This document shows positions 1 through 13,916 of a stretch of DNA of 64,000 bases, in pieces. This DNA comes from Trematomus loennbergii (Eukaryota > Chordata > Actinopteri > Perciformes > Nototheniidae). The DNA is taken from assembly GCA_012861695.1 (NCBI GenBank), contig JAAOOA010000016.1:22704202-22768201 (forward strand), in the 5' to 3' direction. The notes beneath the pieces are model-generated. The model was not told the origin of the DNA, searched no databases, and saw nothing but the letters and a program-made list of their open reading frames with translations. Numbering within the stretch: position 1 is the stretch's first letter; each line of letters opens with the position of its first letter. Made by a program: the position numbers and the translations under genes.

Positions 1-3000
1 AACATCTTCCTTTCCAGAAATGTAAAAAAAGGTTTGTTCTTGCCAAGAAATACTTTTCCCGGTGTTTTAACTAACCTTGAGTAAAACATTGCCTATTTTA
101 AGTATTAAAGATCATTAAACAAGAGGTAAACGTGTATCAATAAAGCAATAAGGAGAAGAATACAAAGTTTATAAAATGATGTGGCCCACAGCGTCACAAA
201 TGCTATATATAATATGGATATAAAGAAAGGGAAAATAGGAGAGTGTGATTGGTCAAATGAACAATGACAACATGAAGAGAGCCAGAGAACAGAGAGAGTC
301 AGAAAAAGAGAGAGACCAGTCCCACTTGGAGCATCATTGAGTCCAGCTGGCACAAAATAATGTTATTCACCCTTTTAATTTTCTGTCTCACACACACACA
401 CATACTTTAAAACACAGACACTCTCTCCATCTCCCTCTTGTTCCTCCTCTGCCTCTCCCACATCAATCAAATCTACTCCCAAAATGATCATCTGTTTAAG
501 GCAGATTATCTTAGGGAAAGCCATCTATCGAATTACAATAGCACTACTTTATCCACCTAGCCAGACATCATCCCTGGAGTGTGTGTATTTGTAAGTGTGT
601 GGGTGTGTGTATATGTGTGTGTGTACAGCCACAGAACAATGTCCAGAGCATTTGTTTTTGCATGCCAACATCCATGTGTACACATACAAACCTCTCGTTC
701 TCCCAAAGCATTTCCACCAAATGTTTGCGTGCAGTTTGCTTTTTAAGTGTGCATTTGCATAATTGTATGGTATCACTGGACTCTGGTTCAGGTTCATTCC
801 CTTTTCAAATCAACAAATATGTATTTCCCCTCCTAAATCCCCGTGAAACCATGCCAATGCATCGCTCTAAATCTGGTATACGGGCAAAGGGATTCCCGGG
901 GGGAGACCTCTGCTGAGTACCAGGATCACATTGTTTATGTTTCATTATAAGTCACTAGGTTGTTATTGGAGTAAAATGTGACTTGCAACTTAGCAAGGTG
1001 TCATGAGGGTGGTGGTTTTCTATTAACAAACACTGTTTCAAACACTGATCTTTGACGGTATATACATGCACGCAGCACTAGTGGTGCAACACACTCTCTA
1101 TAGAGCAGATATCTCTTCTTGTGTTCATCTTCAGCGCTCAGAACTTAACTTTGCAAAAAATAGAAAATATATATGAATAAATACAAATAAAGCAATGTGG
1201 GTTACAGGTTGGAGCTCCCACCTCATGAAGTCAAATAATCTGACTTTAGGGTCAAGGGGAAGAAAATGTTGATTATCTCTATAAAATCATCATCCTTATG
1301 ACGGCCTTATGTACTATGATGTATTATCCCGCTAATGACAAAGCCAAATACTTTAAAAAAACACAACTTGACAAACAATATAAAATGAAAATGATTTGAT
1401 TGATTTACATATTGTCATACTGCTTCCTCTAAGAGAAAAATACTCTGTTTCTCTGCGTACCAACAGCTGGAACTGCCAGAGCCCATACCGTGTTCCTGTT
1501 AGTGTTTACTTCCTGTCTGCCTTCTTCTAACATCATTCCTTCTCTCCCTTTATCCTCCTTAGCAACGTCATTATTTTGCCTAGCAACGATGTGTTATCGA
1601 GTATTAACAACCGCTGAAAAGTCCAAATTGACCAATCAAAATTGAGTATTAAACTAAGCTGTGTAAAAAATGACAAGACATCCCTTTCCATGACTCAATC
1701 CATTTGAAGACAAATATAACCAGAGAAAATGTTGACGGCCACTCTGGTACAAATGTCTTGTCTTGAGGACATCCCTAGTACAGCTATACCCTTAGCTAAG
1801 TACACTTACTATTAAATATCCAAGTCACCTTCCACAAAGCCACCTCCCTATAAACAAGATGTGAAAACCCTTTTAGTGGTAGTGAAACATTAAGACATGC
1901 GAAAGGCTTTTTCAGTGTTTGGTGTTAACAAGTCGCCTGCCTCATCCCAGAGACAGAAAGTTATTCTGACTAGTAATTAAAAGAATTTTCTCTGCTGTTG
2001 CCAACACCACTTAATAAAAAAAAAACATAGAGAAGGAAACCAGAGTGACTGGAGCGGGGCTGAATGTGAAGAAGTGTGTGTGTGAGTGAGTGTGAGTGTG
2101 TATAATTGTGTGTGTGCTTCTCAGCCGAGGGGCCTTGTGCTGCGGGCACTCTCAGTGAACAATCAAAACAGCTCAATTTAGGCTTTATCTGCAGCTCAAG
2201 CATGCATACACACACACACAAAATGAACACTCATACACACACACATGCACAAATCCACACGGGGATGAGACAAGAGGACAGTGAAGAGAGGGAAGCAGGA
2301 AGAAAGAGGGCGAGGAATCAGCGGTGATGATGGCAGCAGTTTGGAAGGTCAGGTAAACTTGGAATTCGATGCACACGGCTCCTGATCAATATCTTCCATC
2401 TCTCTTTCTCTACCTACCTCTCTTTCTTTCTCCCCCCATTATCCTTCCCCCCCCACCCCACTCACTCAGGAATACTAAAAACCTGGCAGTATTGACTGGT
2501 GCCGACCACAAGGCGATCCATAGCAACGGGACAATCAATTAAGAGCACACATAAGAGCGCACATCAAGGTAAATACGTAGAAAGTGACAATGTGTAATCA
2601 ACTGTTCACCATATGCCCTTTTTTTTAACTCCCTCCTGAGACAAGAATAGACCCGTAAACACCGGACAAGTTGTAGTGATAAAATACACTACATTCAATG
2701 TTCAGAAAAACACTGATGGAAAAAATAAAGCAAAAATATAATCACACAGATATCTAAATGAACGTGTTACACTTTGCTATTGTATCCTCCCATTGAATGT
2801 GTGTACTCAATCGCTAGGGTAGACAGTTGTTTAAGAGCGGCTTTCTGTGTGCTGCATGTCTTCCTCTACTTCTGCAGAGCTGCCAAACTGCAGCCACTGC
2901 TCCCACCTACAGGCCAGAGGAGGTACTGCAGGTCAGAGATTCAAGGCATTTGTACATACAGTAGCTACAGTGTAGATAGGAGCAGCACTGTGGATCTAAT

Positions 3001-5340
3001 AGGCTTTCTCTAATACTTAACAAAAAAGGTCTACGCTTTTTTTTCTTGCATGATAAAGCCGACTACTTTTAGAGTAGATATTATATGTTATTTTATCATC
3101 TTTGCATTGCCATGTTTTTCTAATATATATATTTATTTTTTTAATTAGTGACCCTATGACCTTTCATGCAAAAGGGTGGGAATTGTTCAAACTGAAGGCA
3201 GTGTAAATCAATTCTATAATTCAACAATATTAACGTTTCTGTCATTAAACGGGCATGTTTTAAAGTGGTATATAAACCTTTTAAACAATAGGAAAAGCTG
3301 ATGATTAGACAGTGATTTAGTGTCAGATTCTTAACAATAATTAACACATTGTTTATGCGTTTAAATGTTTTCCTTTTGGGGTCTTCCCATATCATGCAAC
3401 ATGAGGAGGGGAGATATTTGACTAGAATGCAATATGTATGCAACTGAAAGAGAAACTCAAAACGTTGAAGCTGACTAAATAGAGGACGATAGAAAATCAT
3501 GAAGGAAGTGAGATTCAGAAAAAGACTCTCAGACAGACATGTACAATGCTTCGAAATTATGTCAATAAACCGAGCCGTTTGGAGCTAACAATAGTGTGGT
3601 TGTATGTGTTTGTGTGTGTGAATGTGTGTCTTTGCGTGTGTTCTCTGCTTTGGTTGGGATTGTTTTGGCGATCACAGCACTTCTCGGGGCTCCTAGTTTG
3701 TTCCTGTGTGATTGTCCTCGGCAGGAAGTGGCGTCACCTGTTTGTCCTCCTCCCCTCCTGACACAGGAAGTGGACCACAGAGGGATATCAGCCTCTCTAG
3801 CTGTCTGTCTGGCTATTTGTTCATTTCTGTACTTTATTCTGGTGTAGCAGTGAAGGTGATTAATATCAAATACTGTAGGCAAGGCAATATCAGTCCAATA
3901 TCCTAATTTTAAGGATAAAAAAGGTTCTAGATCAGCATCCATTCATTTGTTTGTGTTGCACTTAATTGATAAACAGCCTTTTTAAGCAACAATATAAAGC
4001 AGTTTGCTTAGGGTTCGTTTGGAGACATTTGTGTGACTACTTCGTCGGAAACGTATATGATTTTTTCCTGGATCTCGCTTGTTATCGATTATAAAACAAT
4101 CCATATTTACTCACATCGTTACATAAGTATAACTATAATAAAAACACCTTACAATAAAAAAATAGATGTTGCCACAAAAACCTTCTGGCTAATCTAAAAC
4201 AGAAATGTCACAAATAAATAATTAAAAACTATTGAAGAACTTAGCAATACCAACAAGTCCTATTAAAACTTGGTTAACATTCCATTATTCCTAATAAGAA
4301 GAAAATACACTGTAAATGGATTCCTCCAATTACGTAAATACTGTTTTATTTTCAGAGCCGAAAACTGTTGGATTTTCTCCTTAGCTCTTTAAACGCTGCA
4401 GGGCTCCTCGTGACAGCAGCACAGCTTGTGTCTTTTTAACAGTATTAAACAAGGATGTTAATAATTCATCGAGCACCATAGATACTGAGAAAAAAATATT
4501 TTTCACATCTGCAGTTGCCACTCTGTGAATCTGCCCTCTTGTATCTCTGCATGTGTGTGTGAGTATGTGCCTGTGTTCACCTACTCCTCTCCACAAATGA
4601 CAGCGCTGTGGCTAACAAGCACTCGGGCCCATTTTGACTGGGCAACAAGGGCTTAATGACAAGTCACATAACAATGGAGAGGAGAGGGGAGTACAGTAGA
4701 GCGCTCCAGCCAAACTATCAGTCTGTCAAACAATGGACTGTCAGCCCTCATCTTCTCTTCCCTCTCTCATTGTGGCGCAGATAAACAAATCAAACACACA
4801 CTCACTTATGCACACATGCTCACAAACAAAAACAAGCGTACTCATTAGCACACTAACGGGAAAACATGCTCAGGTGTATGCATTAGCACACGTGAAGATG
4901 TAGAAGCGCAGCAAAGTGCAAACTCTCCCACACAGACACAAATATGCAGGCGGTATAACTGGCTGTACAAGCAGGGTTTGATGACAGCCCCCTAACAATA
5001 GGGAGCAGAGCAGCCTAGCTATCTGCCTGTCACACAATGAAGGGGGTACTGCTGAAGAGGTTGTCACCACCAATACATGTAAACACACACGCACAAACAC
5101 ACTGAAAAATCATCACAAAAATAGAAACACGAGCTGTGGAGTGTGTGCACGTGTGCATGCCAGTGGGCACACACACACACACATAAACGGAGTAATTCAG
5201 AGCGCTGCCATTTATGTGAAGAGCGCTCCTTTTTCCAGACTGTGAGTGGAAGTGAATTTGCTTTTTCTGTTGAGTGCAAGTCAGGTTGGATTAAACAACA
5301 CTTGGCCAGTGCTGATGGGTTATCACTGTGCATCTGTCTG

Positions 5341-5401
5341 TGTGCGTGTGCGTGTGTGCGTGTGCGGTGTGTGTGTGTGTGTGTGTGTGCGTGTGTGTGT
5401 A
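5341..5401. repeat. GT microsatellite, impure
   Basis: GT dinucleotides with GC interruptions (gtgcgtgtgcg) lead into a purer run. Part of the dense intronic GT/CA landscape. Confidence 0.9.
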
Positions 5402-7547
5402 CTCTGATGATGCCCACAGGCGCCTGGATTTGATGCAGGCACATCTGTAGACAGCCCCCTTCTCCTGTCAGGACCCATCTTTCTCTTTTCTCTCCCTCTC
5501 AAGGTGTCCTTTCACTGTTTTCTCGTTCATCATGTTTCACTTTGTTTTCATGCCTTCGCTCTGTGTTGCTCACTCCACTCCTGCCTGTCTCCGTCTCCTC
5601 TGCAACTCTGCTCCTGCTTGTTGTCCAGAGCAGGGCTTAATGAGGCATTTTTGGTGATTTGTTAACAGTAAACAGAGAGGGACAGAGGGACAGAGACAGG
5701 GACAAAAAGGAGTGGCCTCCACACTAAGCACTTAAAATGATACACACAGGTTTTTCCCTTTTTTATAAATCTATATCCACTCTATTCTCTATTATGGATT
5801 AGTCAAATACCTTCAAGAGCTTTGTGGTAACTAGCTACACTTTCCATTTTCCCATATGGTATTATACTTTGGGACTCTAAATTATCTGAGCTGCGGGATG
5901 CCTTTTTATTGTGCCTTACTAATAAAAAAAGTTGGAGTGTCAATCATGGTCTAATGAGGAATTCAGATATCTACATTAGAGCAAAATCAGAATTGAGTGC
6001 TTCATTGTTGGTGATGCTGATAGCCATGGATACAATGCTATTTGGTGATAGTATTAAACGTATAATGACTCTCTAACTACATAAAAGCAGCCCTCTCAGA
6101 TAGGAAAGAATACATTTTACTTAATCTGAACAAATCTATGGGTAACACAGTATGCAGCCAAGCATGGAAATCAATGCTCTTCCAATCCAAACAATTGAAC
6201 ATGTACAAAGACATTTCCTTATAGCACTTCATTTGAATTTGTCTATCAGATATTTGTTCAACTGTAGCAAAGCCTGTAAAATAGTGGGCTTTGTATAAAC
6301 ACTAGCACATACACACACACACACACACACTGAAGTACATACACACACTCCACTTAAAGGATAACACCGGCGCTGGACGGTTTGCTTACACAGAAACACC
6401 ATAGAGAAGCCATCATTGCAAACGTTTCTTAAGGCACTTTCAAAAATATAGGTGGCAGGTGATTGGATGAAGGTGATTGGATGAATCATCTGTCAATCAA
6501 GCTATTACCAAAGGAGGGGGAACATTTATTTTCCAATCAAGTAAAAAACGATTGCACCATCCCTTTACCCTCTTTAGGAGCCACCATTGTTGTTTTGAAA
6601 GAACGGCCTCTTCGTTATCTCACACCCCACCTGAACCACGCCTCATCTGCTAGCATGTACTCAGAGAACGCCATCAGATCCGGACACTGACTGGCCAGAC
6701 AGAAACCCACCATTTTGAAGCCTGAAAATATTGAAATCTTGTGTGATATGGGATACTGCAATTCTCGTGTGGTAAGAATGCTAACTCACTTCAATAGGTG
6801 CCAAGCCTGACACACAGCACAGACCTGAGAGTGTGTTTAATTGGGCGGATTTCAGGGAGCTGCAAAATCGAGGTTTCTGGTGCTCAGGAAAAGAGAAAAA
6901 GGAAAAGAGCCACAGGAAAGTGGAGAAGAGTAAGCTCTAATGGTGTCTGGATTGCAGCTCAATGGATAGCAAGGCGAAGGATCAGAACAGAGCACTTGAT
7001 CCTGCAGCAATCTGGTGATTTTAGACATGTGAGCGCTGATGACTCCTGACCCTACTGCCTGTCTCGGGAAAGCGTAGAAGAGCAATGTCTAGAACTGTGT
7101 CAAAGAATACTGTAGCAGCAATGCAAGGTGGAAATTGAAGTGTACTGTCACTGCATAGACTCACTTGCTAAATAGAAATCCATAGGAACAAAGACAAAAT
7201 CAGAATTCAAGTTTTTTATTGTTATTTTATGTTGCACAAGAAGCAGTTCAGAGACATTGTTTCTAGATTTGATGTAAAGTGTTTGAATGTGTTAAATGTG
7301 TTTCTCTTGGTTTACTTTCAAAGACACATGTGATTGTCTTTACCAACCATACATTTTGACATCAAGCAACACCATTTAGTGTCAGGCTACTGTATTGTGA
7401 ATTGATGTTTTATGTGCCAATGCTGAGTTTATTTCCTACCAAACTGAAAAGCACTACCATAGGAGTACACATTTAAAAATATGCCCAACTTTTGTAATTT
7501 GGTAATCCTAAATGTGCAATATTATTCCTTATTTCCCTTTACCTTGA

Positions 7548-7625
7548 ATCAAATCAAATCAAGTTTTATTTATATAGCACATTTTTAAAACGATTTTTGG
7601 TCGAGCCAAAGTGCTGTACATATAA
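7548..7625 (-). repeat. Retroelement 3' tail remnant
   Basis: The sequence runs TCAAATCAAG, then TTTTATTTATATAGCACA and AAAGTGCTGTACA. I recognise this as a very common fish retroelement tail. Only the tail is present, so the insertion is heavily 5'-truncated. The family is not certain. Confidence 0.6.
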
Positions 7626-8112
7626 TAATTACCTTACAGTAAGGACACTTTACAGCAAATACAACAGCACAGTTTGTGCAGAATATCAGTATGAGAAAAC
7701 ACACCCTGAATGACCTTATTACACTTCTACCATAACATGAGTTCCTATGATAAGGATGTCCAAATGTTGAGTTTTAAAACTAAAGATGGTGCAATCCTCT
7801 TAATACACATTCAATTGAAAATGTGTATGCATATATCCATCTTTGTGTGGTGGTTGAGTTTAAAAGTACAAGTAAGGTTTTTTTGTGTTCCATGTTACTG
7901 CAATAGTGTGTGTTTGTGTGTGTTTGTGTCCGTGTGAGTCTGTCTGTGTCCCAGTGAGTATAATGGTCCCTGGAGGCAGGCCAGCGTCCATCAGCAGACA
8001 GCGGGCATTAGTGCTCTGCCCGAGTATCGATGGACCACCGGTGCTTGACAGCAGGCCCCTCCCCACGCTCACAGGACAGGGTGGGTATATGTATGGCTGT
8101 GAATGTGTGTGA

Positions 8113-8471
<359 letters not shown>

Positions 8472-11039
8472 ACGAGGGCCGCCCGGCTGTCATCGATCTC
8501 ACACACACCAGGCCAGCACTTAACACTTGGACTGTAGCGACTAATACACTCACACCCTCTATTACTGCCCCACTGGAGGCACAGCGTGTATGTGTGTGTG
8601 CGTGTGTGCGTGCGTGCGTGTGTGTGTGTCAGTGTGTGTGTGTGTGCATGGCCTACTGCCAAACTCATGCTGCTGCTGTTCAATGGCAGCACAATGGATT
8701 ACACATATACAGTGTAATGATATATCTCTATTAGACGCTCTCCTCTTTTCTGTCCTCCCATCCCTCCTCTTCTCTGAAAACCCATCCATGCTTTACTTAG
8801 CTGGGCATATATGAAGGTCAGGATCATCTTTTTAAATTTTGTTTATGAGTTTTTTTGGACTTGAATTAAATACAGAAAATTCTTCCAGCCCAGTAATCAG
8901 GATTTAACATAACACAAATGGCAATGAGTTAATAAATACAAGTTTATATTGACTTAGGCTGACTTTACATCTTGAATTCATTGAACTGTCTGAGCTCAGC
9001 AACAGTTATGTTCCATAGTGCTTTCCAGCGAGGTGTATTTTAGACACAATTTACTCTGTGCCATTTTAAACAACTATGGAGCATTTTATAGATTTCCTGA
9101 GAGTGAACACTGGACAGCGTACATTTCTGTCAAACAGCAATGCAGGGTGTTAAAGAAACAAGAGTAAGTGGACTGTATAACACCAATAGTTGTCTTGATC
9201 CTCTGAGTGGTCAGGAAGTTGGAGAGGATCATGGACTATATACTGATGAAAAGCATAAATCTGACAGTCAAGGGAAAAAAAGGGCAAACATTAAAACTTC
9301 TTAAATTGCTGAGGGTTGCAGTAACAAGGAAGCTTGATTGTAGACAATACACCAACATGATATACACATCTTGTAACGGTACAATAACTCTTAAGGAATA
9401 GAGTGTAAAGTGTTGCTCACTTAAATAAGTTAGAGTCCCTAATTATTCAGTACGGATGTTCAATTATATAGAAAATAGATAGCTAAGCTCAAACTGAACT
9501 TATTGTACATGTAGTGACACATTTTGGCTACAACTCTCTGATAATTACAAAAAAAATACAAAATAGATAATCTGCCTTTAAATATTTGTAAATAATGTGG
9601 AATGATATAGATATTTATTTGTAATTCTGTCCATGGAAGCAGATTCACCAGTTTCACTATCAAACTCCTCAGTGTCCTTTCAACGGGGTTAAGGGACCTT
9701 TCACTGAACAGCCTACTCAAGTGAACAGGGTTTATATGCAGCACATACAGCTGACTGTCTGTGGTAATGTTGTCTGTCTGCGCATGCATGGATGGAAACT
9801 GTCCACTAAGCATGCTGTCAAGAAACACACAACTACACAAGCGTATTTGTGTGTGTTGCACGCTACTCCATTGCACAAGGAACGAGTAAGTAAAGCAATG
9901 TCTATGCCACTGACTCCCAGGGGCAGTAACCTACCTGTCATACACACACACACACACAAACACACACCACACACTGTCCTGCATTAACCTGCGCTTCATT
10001 CATCCCAGTAATAGCTTGTCAAAGCAGCCGGCTAACTGAAGCTAAATAATGCCTCATACACAATTGGGCATTATCCGCTAGGCTAGCTAGCCTCTCACCA
10101 CAGTTGCCCAGAGGCTAATGTCCAAATGAGATGGTTCATTTCAGCTCTCTCTGTCTCCCTCTCTCTCATCCACTCTCCATTTCCTATGTTTATCTTCATG
10201 ACCTTGTCCTTTTTCCCCCCCATGGAGGTAAAGGACAGGAGGCAGGAGTGGTAGAGAGGAGAAGAGGCAGGGAGAGGAGAGAGGAGATAAGGGGTGATGG
10301 CCATGGCTGCCGGGGGTTTTGTGTGTGTTTGAGAGAGGCATTAAAGGATAGAGAGAAAGAGAGAGACGCATACAAGGAGAGACAGGAAGCTTGAGGCCAT
10401 AGACCAAGAAGCCTCTTAAGTGATCTGATTGCCTTGCTGGGGAACTACAGTGACCATGCTCAGAGAGGTTACTAATAATACATCTCCATTTAGCCTGACC
10501 CTGTAAACACATGCATGCACACAAATACACACACACACAGGCAACGAGAAAGGCAAACTCACACACTTACGCCGACAAAAGAGATCACTCTCTTGTCTCA
10601 TAAAGCCAAACAATGAAAGCTAAACACAGAAGCACACAAAGAAACAGAGATAAGTCTTAAGAGAAACAGAGACGGGCCGTGTCCTTTAGCAGACGAGCAA
10701 AAGTGAATGACACTTATTTTCAATTGATCAGCAAAGCACTGTGGTGTGTGTGTGTGTGTTTATGTGTGTGTGTGTGCATTTGAGTGTTTGCAAGATGAGA
10801 ATGGGCCTAAATGACGTTCATTGATTAGCATTAGGGCTATGGCCCACTTAGGGCACGCCATGTGTTTGCACTCACACAGAGGTACTGACACACATAAACA
10901 CACACACACCAAATCCTCATAAGTGGATGGTGGACTGAGACGTAAAGAAAACTGGACAGACAGAGAGAAAAGAGGGGAAGTCAAAGGGGAAAACAAATCG
11001 GTACAGACAAGAGGAAGGGAATAGAGAGGGGAATGATAG

Positions 11040-11395
11040 AAAAAGTGGATGAAACTGACTCCTGATTAACTTAAAACGTTGAACTATTATTTTATTACTT
11101 CGATATTTGTTATTTCACTTTGGCTCTTATGTGTTGAAATATGAGACTAGATATGATATTTTAGATTATCTAGTGTGTAAGTAATTTTTTTAACTTGCAC
11201 AACTTTTCTTGCTATTTTTGCTTTTACACATTTAACATTTATATCGACGTTTCTTATGATAATTTATGAAAATCTCAGTGTGCCATTTAGTGAAAGCTCA
11301 AATAGTCATCCCTACAATATCTTCACAACATCAATATCTAGGTAGTCGGGCAAGAATACTGTGATATTTGATTCAACCAGTATTGCCCAGTCCTA
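11040..11395. repeat. Probable hAT-like MITE remnant
   Basis: This AT-rich block has repeated atat/gatat motifs and ends TATTGCCCAGTCCTA, the reverse complement of the TAGGGCTGGGCAATA-type end of a common teleost non-autonomous hAT family. A related block ends CACCCAGCCCTA at 19474. The left end is not defined. Confidence 0.4.
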
Positions 11396-11980
11396 CAAAA
11401 ACATATTTTATTTTTCAAACCTGCTTTGGTCAGTATGGACTTACAAGTTTTACCAACAGTGACAAATTCGGGGGGGAAAAATTAAACCTTAAGAGCCGTC
11501 ATAAGAAATCAGGCCTCTATTAGCCTCCAGCTAACAGCTAACAGCTTCATTGATTATGCAGAACTCTCCTGAAGGATTTACCACCATTCGCTCAAAAGAT
11601 ATTCCCTTATTTTTGTTTTGATGATGTTCCAACATTGCTAATAGATGCTAAACTGGAATGGGGTCTTCTGGTGGTAACAGCCACAGTACAACATCAATGT
11701 CCCCTCAGGTCCTTATCTGCAATTATTACATTTCCTTATTCATATAGTCAGGTTTTTTCTTTAATGTGTCACTTGTATACAATTTGTCAAATGATTCTGA
11801 CTACTAGTAGGCCTAACAAACATACTGAAAAATATACAGCGTCCTATATTTAAATGTGGGTCTTCTTTACAGTGAGTCTATTTTGTGCGTCTTCTAAAAA
11901 GTCAAAAGTCATACCAGGACGCTGTGGTATGACAACACAGATGTCAAACTGGTAAGTGACTTCCAATACAAATAGCCAGG

Positions 11981-12016
11981 CACACACACACACACACACA
12001 CACACCACACACACAA
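11981..12016. repeat. CA microsatellite
   Basis: A short CA run with one CC interruption. Confidence 0.9.
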
Positions 12017-12378
12017 ACACTGACAGGCACACACAAGCCAGCAGTGGAGTCATAGGAAGACTTAGAGCACCCCCAACTGGGGACAACACCAGCAAAAAGC
12101 GACAGAGGGAAGCACTCCACAGATGAACATGGACAAACACAAGTTGTGCGTTCACATAAATGGGGAGGAGGGGACGCTGCACATACAGTAGCGTATACCT
12201 ATTATAAGGCATATTCATTTATTCTTTCTCTCTCTATTTGTCTACGCTCTCTGTACTCAGACACTTCACACCCCTTATGTGTGTGTTATGTAGCTTATAG
12301 TGATTGTGTAGTGTAGTTATAGCAGAGCAAATGTTTTCCCACACACAGTCCAAACAAAGGCCAGGTGACCCTCACATT

Positions 12379-12390
<12 letters not shown>

Positions 12391-12455
<65 letters not shown>
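12391..12455. repeat. CA microsatellite
   Basis: A CA run with one CC interruption at about 12422. It is followed at 12625-12650 by a GTGC tetranucleotide run (gtgcgtgcgtgcgtgcgtgc). Confidence 0.95.
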
Positions 12456-12457
<2 letters not shown>

Positions 12458-13626
12458 TCCACATCCGTACACATCATGAAAGAGGTGCAATTAGAGCATC
12501 CCACTCCAATTAACCAGCTCTCTAAACAAATCCACATTAGGCCCTCCATTGTGGCTGCGCTCGAAAACAGCCACTTGGGAAAGCAGCATAAAAGCTCCAC
12601 TGTATTTCTCCTCCAGGACACATGTGTGCGTGCGTGCGTGCGTGCGTGCAGACGGTAGTACACTGGCACAGAATCCAGGCTGTTATGATTATGGTGGTGA
12701 TGGGAAGATTGTGCAATCACTGGTGGGTGGAGAGAGTGAGAGGGAGGCAATGAAACAGGAAGGGAAGAGAAAATTAGAACCTTCCTGTATTACCATCATA
12801 GAGAGCTACAACTCTGCTCAAAAAATACACGTCTTTTAAACAGTCTTACAAAAACGTATAGTTGACTTAACAAAAGAACATCTGGTTGATTTGATGGGTT
12901 ATTTGGATATATTTTAAACTTGCAGTTTCTTTACTACTAGTGGGGAGTAGTGGTATATGTGGATACCCTATGCCACTTATGGTTGACAGACCAACTACGT
13001 TTTAGGCCAAATAATAGTATCGGGCAATGCAAGCAAAGGTTTTTTGATCACTTGACTGAAGAATACATTTTTTGGTGATAACTACAAATATTATATTAGT
13101 CCTCCTAACTACAGTCCAAAACCCAGAGATAGTTACAATATAATAACAATGTATAAGAAAAAGGAGAAAATCTTTTCACCTAGAAACAGAAAAGTGTTAA
13201 TCTCTTTGATGTGAAACAACTAATCGCCAAAAAAAAATGCATCTATCTACTTATTAATTAATCAACTGATAAGTAGAAACACCCAAATACACCAAGACGT
13301 AAAGACAGTTAAGTAAGGATAATTTAAATGTCTGTTAATGTAAGAGTGTGAGACTTTAAACCCAAAAGTCGTGAGGTAGTGAAAGAAAGAAAAGGAGGGC
13401 GGGAGGAATAAGCTGTAGGGTACTGAAAAATAATTTGTCCATCTGTGATCCCACACTTAACCTCCTTTTTAGGTTCACACACACTAACACACACGGACAC
13501 ACACACACAGATGATGAAAGGCCCAGTGGGGCAGCACGGAGAGTTAGGAGGGGATCCGTCTAGCAACCTGGTTGCACACCAATCTTCCTGTAATCCCTTC
13601 TGTCCCTACTGAGACACACCCGTCCA

Positions 13627-13916
<290 letters not shown>

